Positions 43,265 to 49,201 of a stretch of DNA of 49,201 nucleotides are shown one piece after another. Under the pieces are notes generated by a model, which was not told where the DNA came from, did no database searches, and saw only the letters and a program-made list of their open reading frames with translations. This DNA comes from Clostridium oryzae. GTDB lineage: Bacteria > Bacillota > Clostridia > Clostridiales > Clostridiaceae. Position 1 is the first letter of the stretch. Each line of letters starts with the position of its first letter. The stretch covers positions 1 to 49,201 of the forward strand of contig NZ_MZGV01000031.1 of the NCBI RefSeq assembly GCF_002029235.1. Direction: 5' to 3'. The position numbers were made by a program, and so were the translations under genes.

Positions 43265-44440
43265 CTAATTCTTAGCTTCCAATTTATAAACAAATCTCTT
43301 TATTCTCTTCATGGCCTCAATAATGTTCTCCATCGAAGAGGCATAGCATGCTCTTATAAACCCTTCTCCACACTCTCCAAAAGCATTTCCTGGTATAGCA
43401 AGGACTTTCTCCTCTATTAAAAGTTTTTCACAAAAATCATCAGAAGTCATGCCTGTACTCTTTATTGAAGGGAATACATAAAAAGCACCAAGAGGCTCGA
43501 AACATTTCATGCCCATATTTCTAAAGCCATCTACCATTACTCTTCTCCTTCTATTATACTCCTTAACCATTTCATCAACTGAATTTTGACTGTTTTTAAG
43601 TGCTTCAATAGCTGCATATTGTGCCAAAGTTGGAGCGCACATTATTGCATACTGATGTATCTTTTTCATCTGTTCTATAAGCAGTGGATGTCCACAGACA
43701 TATCCCAGTCTCCACCCTGTCATTGCAAAAGCTTTGGAAAAACCATTTATTACAATAGTTTTTTCTTTCATCTCCGGAAAGCTTGCTATAGAAACATGCT
43801 CTTTAGCATACGTAAGCTCTGAATATATCTCATCTGATATAACTATTACATCCTTATCTTTTAGATACTCAACGATAGGTTTTAACTCTTCTCTAGTCAT
43901 TATAGCCCCTGTTGGATTATTAGGATATGGCACTATAATGACCTTAGTTTTTTCGGTCATAACACTATCTAAAAGTTCCGGAGTAAGTTTAAACTCATCT
44001 TCCTCTCTTAAGTTAAGTACTTTAGCTGTAGCACCAGTAAAAGCTGTACATCCTTTATATGCTACAAAGCTTGGTTCTGGCACTATAACCTCATCCCCAG
44101 GTCCTACTAAAGCTCTAAGAGCTATATCTATACCTTCACTCCCCCCGACTGTCACTATAATTTCATCAGAGGAGTTATATTTCAAGCCGTATCTTCTGTT
44201 AAGATACTTTGAAATTTGGTCTCTCAGCTCAAGAAAACCGGCATTAGAAGAATAATGTGTATGTCCTTTCTCTAACGAATATATACCTGCTTCACTTATG
44301 TTCCATGGAGTTATAAAATCTGGTTCACCAACACCAAGAGATATAACGCCCTCCATTTCATTTATTAGATCAAAGTATTTCCTTATACCCGAAGGCGGCA
44401 TCTCCATTACGTTCTTTTTTATCATTGATTCTATATTCAT
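43265..44440 (-). CDS. alaT: Class I/II aminotransferase, probable alanine transaminase (AlaT/YugH-like)
   Basis: 391 residues, fold-type I PLP enzyme. 'SLGVGEPDFITPWNI', 'YSSNAGFLELRDQI', 'PYPNNPTGAI', 'ISDEIYSEL', and the PLP lysine in 'INGFSKAFAMTGWRLGY' (Lys236). It overlaps the Lrp-type gene by 4 bp (ATGA). Bacillus subtilis has the same pair, yugG-yugH, reported as alaR-alaT. The upstream T-box, whose specifier I read as GCA (Ala), supports alanine as product. Another amino acid remains possible. Confidence 0.85.
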   Translation of the reverse strand: MNIESMIKKNVMEMPPSGIRKYFDLINEMEGVISLGVGEPDFITPWNISEAGIYSLEKGHTHYSSNAGFLELRDQISKYLNRRYGLKYNSSDEIIVTVGGSEGIDIALRALVGPGDEVIVPEPSFVAYKGCTAFTGATAKVLNLREEDEFKLTPELLDSVMTEKTKVIIVPYPNNPTGAIMTREELKPIVEYLKDKDVIVISDEIYSELTYAKEHVSIASFPEMKEKTIVINGFSKAFAMTGWRLGYVCGHPLLIEQMKKIHQYAIMCAPTLAQYAAIEALKNSQNSVDEMVKEYNRRRRVMVDGFRNMGMKCFEPLGAFYVFPSIKSTGMTSDDFCEKLLIEEKVLAIPGNAFGECGEGFIRACYASSMENIIEAMKRIKRFVYKLEAKN

Positions 44441-44916
44441 ATAAATATAGCCTCCCTATCGTCCTTTGGTTTTTCTTTAAAAATAGTCCCTTTATCCTTG
44501 TATTTTTTCAGCACAAAATGTGTAGCTGTACTCAATACATACTCTTGAACCGCCAGTTTTTCCGCAACGAAAAGCGCGACCTTCTTCATTGTTTCACCCT
44601 CAACTATAACGGTCAAATCGAAACCTCCAGACATTAGATAACAGGCTTTTACCTCAGGGAATTTATAAATTCTCTCGGCAACTTTATCAAAGCCTTCTCC
44701 TCTTTGAGGAGTAACTCTTACCTCTATAAGCGCAGTAACACTTTCTTTAGAAGTGTTCTCCCAGTTGATTAATGTACTGTAACCAACTATGATGTTTTCT
44801 TTTTCATACTCTTCAATAGCTTTGTTTACTTCCTCAACTGTTTTACCAGTCATCGCAGCTATTTCTTCATGAGTGTATCTGCTGTTCTTTTCTAAGATTT
44901 CAAGAATTTCCTCCAT
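44437..44916 (-). CDS. alaR: Lrp/AsnC-family regulator (AlaR/YugG-like)
   Basis: 159 residues. An N-terminal HTH ('LEKNSRYTHEEIAAMTGKTVEEVNKAIEEYEKENIIVGY') is followed by a RAM ligand-binding domain ('TALIEVRVTPQRGEGFDKVAERI', 'GGFDLTVIVEGE'). The tail 'KDKGTIFKEKPKDDREAIFI' is polar. It probably senses alanine or a related amino acid and controls its own operon, with a candidate operator at 44941-44967. GGAGGG precedes the ATG. Confidence 0.88.
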   Translation of the reverse strand: MEEILEILEKNSRYTHEEIAAMTGKTVEEVNKAIEEYEKENIIVGYSTLINWENTSKESVTALIEVRVTPQRGEGFDKVAERIYKFPEVKACYLMSGGFDLTVIVEGETMKKVALFVAEKLAVQEYVLSTATHFVLKKYKDKGTIFKEKPKDDREAIFI

Positions 44917-44940
44917 AAAAATTGCCCTCCTTTTAATGTA

Positions 44941-44967
44941 AGGAACATATTTAAAGTTAATGTTCCT
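44941..44967. promoter_or_regulatory. Candidate AlaR operator (8-bp inverted repeat)
   Basis: AGGAACAT and ATGTTCCT, perfect, 11 nt apart, between the T-box terminator and the regulator gene. Size and location suit an Lrp-family autoregulatory site, though it could also act as an RNA hairpin. Confidence 0.45.
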
Positions 44968-44985
44968 AAATTAATAAAAATAAAT

Positions 44986-45262
44986 ATAAAAAAACTTCTT
45001 CACTCCCCATAAAGGGACGAAGAAGTTACCGCGGTACCACCCTAATTGATGCAATAATGCATCCTGCTCTAAGGAACAACAATTCCTTTACTCTATAACG
45101 TGAGTAGACGTCTATATCTAATTGGATATAAATCCATTTTTCAACAAGAGATTCAGAAGCTGCTTTCTATAGAACTAAACTGCTATATTTCCATCAACAA
45201 TAGCTCTCTTTAAGTTTCATTCTATATACTCCTCTTCATCAATATCTTTATTATATATCTTT
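44986..45262 (-). ncRNA. T-box leader RNA, probably alanine (specifier GCA)
   Basis: Minus-strand leader of the alaR-alaT pair. T-box AGGGTGGTACCGCG at 45030-45043. Terminator stem AACTTCTTC.../GAAGAAGTT at 44993-45027 followed by seven T. In Stem I, TATAGAA/TTCTATA and GAAG/CTTC flank a loop AGTA opposite GAAA-GCA-G, with the GCA at 45161-45163. One base between specifier and lower stem is the same layout as in the leucine T-box of this window. The shifted reading AGC (Ser) is less likely. Confidence 0.9.
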
Positions 45263-45268
45263 CTAGCT

Positions 45269-45297
45269 ATTATACTCGATATAAAAAAATATTTCAA
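45269..45297 (-). promoter_or_regulatory. Promoter of the alaR-alaT T-box operon
   Basis: TTGAAA (45292-45297), 17-bp spacer, TATAAT (45269-45274) on the minus strand, starting just after the glycosyltransferase stop. Confidence 0.8.
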
Positions 45298-45300
45298 CCA

Positions 45301-46251
45301 TTATTCGTCTTCATCTTTAAAATTTAATTTTTCTTTTATAACATACATAGGCCTGTTTTTACTTTCATCATATATCCTGGCTATATATTCTCCTATTATG
45401 CCCATGGCAAAAAGTTGCATACCACCTAGAAACGTTATTGTTACCATGATAGAGGCCCACCCTGCTGTCGCATGTGAAGTCGTAAGTTTTATAACTATAG
45501 AATAAATTAATAATACTATAGAAATAAACACTGTAGCAAGGCCCATGAGGCTAACAAATTTTAACGGCTTATTCGAAAAGGATATAATACCATCATATGC
45601 AAAGTTAATCATTTTGCTAAGAGAATATTTGGTCTTTCCTGCAAATCTTTTTTCTCTCTCATATTCAATTGCAGTCTGTTTAAAGCCTATCCAGCTTACC
45701 ATCCCTCTAATGAATCGATTTCGTTCAGGCATAGTTTTAAATATATCCACTACTTTTCTGTCCATAAGTCTAAAGTCACCTGTATCTTTTGGTATATCTA
45801 CATCAGACATATAATTAATAAATCTGTAGAAATATTTGGCGGTAATAAGCTTAAATAAAGTTTCACCTTCCCTATGCTTTCTTTTTCCATATACAACATC
45901 ATAACCTTGTTGTTTAATTTTTACCATTTCCTCAATAAGTTCTGGCGGATCCTGAAGGTCTGCGTCTATCAGTACTACAACATCTCCCTCAGCATTACAT
46001 ATTCCTGCTGTAACGGCAGTCTGATGCCCGAAATTTCTAGAAAAATTTATAACCCTTGCTCTCGTATCTGTAGCCGCTATGCTCCTGAGAATAATTTCCG
46101 TGTTATCTCTGCTGCCATCATTCACAAAAATTATCTCATATTCAATTTTAAGAGAGATAAGTACCTTAGTGAGTCTCTTATAGCATTCTTCTACTACTTT
46201 CTCCTCATTATACATCGGTACTACTACTGATATACTTCTAACTTCGTTCAT
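45301..46251 (-). CDS. GT2 polyprenyl-phosphate glycosyltransferase (DPM1/GtrB-like)
   Basis: 316 residues. GT-A domain: 'SVVVPMYNEEKVVEECY', 'FVNDGSRDNTE', 'FSRNFGHQTAVTAG', DxD in 'LIDADLQDPPELI'. Two C-terminal membrane helices (about 230-290) follow. The enzyme transfers a hexose from a nucleotide sugar to undecaprenyl phosphate at the inner membrane face. It overlaps the following (upstream) GT-C gene by 14 bp, so the pair likely makes and uses one lipid-linked sugar. Confidence 0.93.
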   Translation of the reverse strand: MNEVRSISVVVPMYNEEKVVEECYKRLTKVLISLKIEYEIIFVNDGSRDNTEIILRSIAATDTRARVINFSRNFGHQTAVTAGICNAEGDVVVLIDADLQDPPELIEEMVKIKQQGYDVVYGKRKHREGETLFKLITAKYFYRFINYMSDVDIPKDTGDFRLMDRKVVDIFKTMPERNRFIRGMVSWIGFKQTAIEYEREKRFAGKTKYSLSKMINFAYDGIISFSNKPLKFVSLMGLATVFISIVLLIYSIVIKLTTSHATAGWASIMVTITFLGGMQLFAMGIIGEYIARIYDESKNRPMYVIKEKLNFKDEDE

Positions 46252-47530
46252 AGCTAGCTTTGCCTCCTCTGTACTTTTTAATTACTGATTCTGCTACAGC
46301 CAACGCAGCCATTATATAGTAAGACCACAATGGAAACAGGTATCTAGGCTGACCTTCAAATATAAAACTTATAGCGGCGTAAAATGCCATAAGAAGAATT
46401 ATAAAAATGTGAATTTTACCCAGCTTGTGTTCTCGAAATAATGTACTTATTCTATCAAGTAGATATATCAGTACAGCAATTGAAAATACCATGTGGATAA
46501 TTAATGTGATTATGTTAATTACCGAATAAACGCTTTGAGGTAAATGCTTTTGATCTTTTAAATAGCCTGTAGCCCAAAAAGCATTATCTGGAACTACAAA
46601 TACATTAGCTAATTTCTTAAATCCAACTTTAACAAAATCCACTGGGTTATGAAGAATCCAATTATAGGCAAGTTTTTTCCCTTCCTCATCTACTTTCACT
46701 TCATTCCAAAACTCATCATTTTTATGTTTGTATATTTTTAAAGGACTGTTCGGAATTTTAAATGGATCCTGCCATGCTCCTGTTGCATAGGGATTATTAT
46801 TTACATACAAGTTATACCCACCATTTGTAGATATAGGTATGAACTTATGAAAAATTGTATAATTCCTTATAGTCCAAGGAGCTATGACAATTGCCATCAT
46901 AACGGTGATTAGCATCAAGCTTTTCAATGCTAATTTCAAGTTAAATTCCGTAAAAATATAATAAACAAAGATAAGAAATTGAAATATCATCATATAAGGC
47001 TTAATAAGTGCAGCTATTCCTATGATAGCTCCAAGTAGAATGTCTTTATATTTTAAATTTGAAAATAATACATATGTAATAAGCAGTAATGACGTAGTAA
47101 ACAATACCTCGGTACTAACTACACTAGTGTACATTATTTGTATTGGCATTACTGAAAAAAGTGCTGCCGCTAATAGAATAACTTTTTTATTGAATCCTGT
47201 CTGCTTCATTATAGCCATAATTAATAGTATATTTACAACAGACAATACTATATTCGCTATTTTAGCTGCTATAATACTGCTGCCAAATAGGAAATAAATC
47301 GTAACAAGAAACGCTGAATATCCTATAGGCTCGTATGCTGATAAATATCCATATATCCTATATCCTTTTCCACTTAATATTGACAAGGCTCCTTTATGAT
47401 ATAAAAGGAAATCAGAAACTGGAACAGTTGGAATAAATACCATCCATAGTATCCTTAGCGCTACAGCTGCTAGTAAAATAGCTATTATAGTTTTATTGTT
47501 TTTTAAATATTTCAAAGCCATCACATCCAT
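46238..47530 (-). CDS. GT39/ArnT-like membrane glycosyltransferase (GT-C fold)
   Basis: 430 residues with about eleven membrane helices. The first outside loop has the acidic site 'PTVPVSDFLLYHKGA' expected of GT-C enzymes, and 'GYRIYGYLSAYEPIGYSAF' follows. Such proteins use polyprenyl-phosphate sugars as donors to decorate cell-wall polymers, lipids or proteins outside the membrane; the GT2 gene would supply the donor. An AGGA is 7 nt from the ATG; a second Met three codons on is possible. Confidence 0.85.
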   Translation of the reverse strand: MDVMALKYLKNNKTIIAILLAAVALRILWMVFIPTVPVSDFLLYHKGALSILSGKGYRIYGYLSAYEPIGYSAFLVTIYFLFGSSIIAAKIANIVLSVVNILLIMAIMKQTGFNKKVILLAAALFSVMPIQIMYTSVVSTEVLFTTSLLLITYVLFSNLKYKDILLGAIIGIAALIKPYMMIFQFLIFVYYIFTEFNLKLALKSLMLITVMMAIVIAPWTIRNYTIFHKFIPISTNGGYNLYVNNNPYATGAWQDPFKIPNSPLKIYKHKNDEFWNEVKVDEEGKKLAYNWILHNPVDFVKVGFKKLANVFVVPDNAFWATGYLKDQKHLPQSVYSVINIITLIIHMVFSIAVLIYLLDRISTLFREHKLGKIHIFIILLMAFYAAISFIFEGQPRYLFPLWSYYIMAALAVAESVIKKYRGGKASYERS

Positions 47531-47590
47531 AAAATTATCCTATCATATTCTTAAAATAATATAAAGATTATAATAACCTCTATTTATATA

Positions 47591-47619
47591 GAATTTCAAC
47601 AGAATCTATGGACATACTA
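47591..47619 (+). promoter_or_regulatory. Sigma-G-like forespore promoter of sspH
   Basis: GAATT (47591-47595), 17-bp spacer, CATACTA (47613-47619). The -10 fits the sigma-G consensus CATNMTA exactly and the -35 fits four of five positions. Confidence 0.6.
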
Positions 47620-47651
47620 ATATTATAATAATAAATAAAGAAGGTGATAGC

Positions 47652-47843
47652 TTGGATAAAAAAAGAGTTATTGAAATTATGGATTCTTTAGGCGTTATTG
47701 ATGTTGAATGTAAAGGCAAACCTGTATGGATAGAAAGTATCAGAAGTAATGGTCAAGCCAAAGTACGAGACTTAAATGAAGAAAATGAACTTTTAGTTGA
47801 TATTTCCGATTTACAAGAAGTTGACTCCCATTTAGATATGTAA
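47652..47843 (+). CDS. sspH: H-type small acid-soluble spore protein
   Basis: 63 residues. 'MDKKRVIEIMDSLGVIDVECKGKPVWIESI', followed by 'AKVRDLNEENELLVDISDLQEV', is the SspH pattern (xxxRAxEIxxSxxxIxVxYxGxPVWI). It is a minor spore-core protein made in the forespore. Translation begins at TTG with AAGGTG upstream. It shows the organism sporulates. Confidence 0.9.
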   Translation: MDKKRVIEIMDSLGVIDVECKGKPVWIESIRSNGQAKVRDLNEENELLVDISDLQEVDSHLDM

Positions 47844-47872
47844 AATGTATATTTTTTACTTTAATCATAAAA

Positions 47873-47911
47873 GCTGTGCCATATCAGTTCTTCTGACTAT
47901 TACGGCACAGC
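47873..47911. terminator. Hairpin between sspH and the HD-GYP gene
   Basis: GCTGTGCC/GGCACAGC outer stem with an inner TCAG-TTCTT-CTGA stem between convergent genes. It can serve both directions. Confidence 0.65.
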
Positions 47912-47936
47912 ATGTACACTAAATAATTTAAGTTGA

Positions 47937-49001
47937 TTAAAATACTAAACTCTCTACTCTAAGATTCTTCTCTTTTTTTAAATCAATAAATGTTGAACCA
48001 TCCAGCACTAAAGGTCTTAAAATATCATTAGGGTCTACCTGTATTATTTTACACACTCTTCCATCGTTCATGCGTGCATTTTCACCCATATAGTAATTTA
48101 CAATATGCTCTACAAATATCTTTGTATATTCATAATCTAACTTTAATAAACTTTCTTTTTTAATTTCTTCAAGAGCACTAAATGGATCACTGTTAGCTTT
48201 ATGATTTTTATTTGAACTTATAGCCTCGAAAGTATCAGCTATAGCTATTATCTTACCAAATGCATGTATCTTTTCACCACTTATTCCCAATGGGTACCCA
48301 GAACCATCACATCTTTCATGGTGCATAAGCACCCCATAGCTTACAGAACTATCTAAAAATTGTATCTGCTTTACTATCTCATATCCTATTATAGGATGAG
48401 ATTTTATAGTCTTCCATTCACTTTCTGTAAGTTTTCCACTCTTATTGAGTACGCCCTTATCAATTTTTGTCTTTCCATAGTCATGAAGTATAGATGAATA
48501 GTTAATTAAATTTATTTGATTATCGTCTAGTCCAATCCATTTGCCTAGCAAAGTACTAAGTGCAGCCACATTCACTGAATGTCTATATATACGATCATTC
48601 CCGCTTCCATAAAGGACTATGTTCTTTATTATTATGCTCGGAGAATCTAAATGCTTCTGTATTTTTTTTACGAAATTACGAACATCATCAATATTTGCCT
48701 TTCCAGTGTATCCAATTTCATTAAACATGTCCTTCATTTCATAAGAATACTCTTGAAAAATTTCGTCCACCTGTGCCATAGTTTTAGATTGACTGGTTTC
48801 ACTTATTCCTTCTTCTTCCAGATACACCGCAAGTATGGTCTCAGCATACTTTTCCATTAACGTACTTATTGTTTCAGCTTTAATTTCTTTTCCTTCTGCT
48901 ACAAGCAAAATATTATTTGATTTAATATCTTCCGCAGCAATCATCCCTGGGATTATATCTTTAATGTTCAAAAACCTTTTTACTCTGTTCACACCTAACA
49001 T
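47937..49001 (-). CDS. HD-GYP domain protein (probable cyclic di-GMP phosphodiesterase)
   Basis: 354 residues. The N-terminal part (about 1-125) resembles the DUF3391-like region seen before HD-GYP domains. Then the HD-GYP core: His141, HD (173-174) in 'LHDYGKTKID', 'HPIIGYEI', HH (227-228) and 'DGSGYPLG' (the GYP motif, 232-238), 'IAIADTFEAISS'. All metal ligands are present, so hydrolysis of c-di-GMP is likely. No receiver domain. The ATG has AAAGG only 2 nt away; the GTG three codons later may be the true start. Confidence 0.9.
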   Translation of the reverse strand: MLGVNRVKRFLNIKDIIPGMIAAEDIKSNNILLVAEGKEIKAETISTLMEKYAETILAVYLEEEGISETSQSKTMAQVDEIFQEYSYEMKDMFNEIGYTGKANIDDVRNFVKKIQKHLDSPSIIIKNIVLYGSGNDRIYRHSVNVAALSTLLGKWIGLDDNQINLINYSSILHDYGKTKIDKGVLNKSGKLTESEWKTIKSHPIIGYEIVKQIQFLDSSVSYGVLMHHERCDGSGYPLGISGEKIHAFGKIIAIADTFEAISSNKNHKANSDPFSALEEIKKESLLKLDYEYTKIFVEHIVNYYMGENARMNDGRVCKIIQVDPNDILRPLVLDGSTFIDLKKEKNLRVESLVF

Positions 49002-49201
49002 AACCTTTCTTATTAAAATTACTCTTCAGTAATTTATCTGACTAAATTTAGTATATAAAATACTGCTCCAAAAAAAGTCGCATAAAGTCCATTAGCTTTT
49101 ATTTTATTTTTATTCTTAACAGAAGTATCTTATCTTCAGTATGTTTTCTGCATATTAAAGTTATTATGTCTACTAACATCTAATAAGCTTCTATATATAA
49201 T

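Noticed and set aside
43734..44255. 173-codon plus-strand ORF inside alaT
   Set aside because: Antisense shadow; the minus-strand frame has all PLP-enzyme motifs.
1..49201. CRISPR array, tRNA or rRNA genes, integrase or phage genes
   Set aside because: No regularly spaced direct repeats, no cloverleaf candidates and no recombinase or phage-like proteins were seen.

Overview
The window looks like a chromosomal segment of a spore-forming, low-GC Clostridium (sensu stricto group). Codon use is AT-rich, ribosome-binding sites are strong GGAGG types, two amino-acid T-box leaders are present, and there is an H-type small acid-soluble spore protein gene with a sigma-G-like promoter. Species is not assigned. 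No rRNA, tRNA, CRISPR array, prophage or complete insertion sequence was found.

Layout: 0.3-4.6 kb, a carbohydrate module on the minus strand: two LplB/YtcP-type permeases and a GH35-like glycosidase. The two transcription units have near-duplicate promoter regions. 4.9-6.4 kb, a beta-CASP metallo-hydrolase. 6.7-15.7 kb, plus strand: HxlR regulator, DUF4491 and YhhN-like membrane proteins, cvfB-sbcD-sbcC, and a membrane protein that fuses a degenerate CPBP (CAAX-protease-like) domain to an M1 metallopeptidase. 15.8-18.4 kb, minus strand: a divergent thymidine kinase and pyruvate kinase. 18.9-22.3 kb: flotillin/NfeD pair and a DUF3810 peptidase-like protein. 22.7-32.0 kb: a nucleoside import and breakdown cluster (BMP lipoprotein, nupOPQ, deoC, pdp, deoB, deoD). 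32.4-36.4 kb: a Qnr-like pentapeptide-repeat protein, an FMN split-barrel protein, a HAD phosphatase and an ABC-F ATPase behind an attenuator-like leader. 36.5-41.1 kb: a leucine T-box followed by leuA, a 2-hydroxyacid dehydrogenase, a DUF523/TudS-like protein and an Ldh-family oxidoreductase. 41.2-42.9 kb: an orphan PotD lipoprotein and a beta-rich unknown protein. 43.3-45.3 kb: a T-box read here as alanine-specific, then an AlaR/AlaT-like pair. 45.3-49.0 kb: a lipid-linked glycosyltransferase pair, sspH and an HD-GYP protein.

How the genes fit together: BMP/NupOPQ would import nucleosides. DeoD and Pdp would phosphorolyse them, and DeoB and DeoC would convert the (deoxy)ribose phosphate to aldehydes and glyceraldehyde-3-phosphate. 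Pyruvate kinase and thymidine kinase lie just downstream. The two T-box operons sense leucine and (inferred) alanine. The ABC-F and Qnr-like genes suggest intrinsic tolerance to ribosome- and gyrase-targeting compounds.

The most notable non-coding features are two ~363-bp MITE-like repeats with 23-bp terminal inverted repeats, the paired activator-type promoters, the ABC-F leader, and large RNA hairpins around tdk and in the deo cluster. No single locus is convincingly a wholly new defence or mobile system. The best candidates for something undescribed are the CPBP-M1 fusion, the leucine-controlled operon without leuBCD, the P-loop-altered thymidine kinase, and the MITE family.
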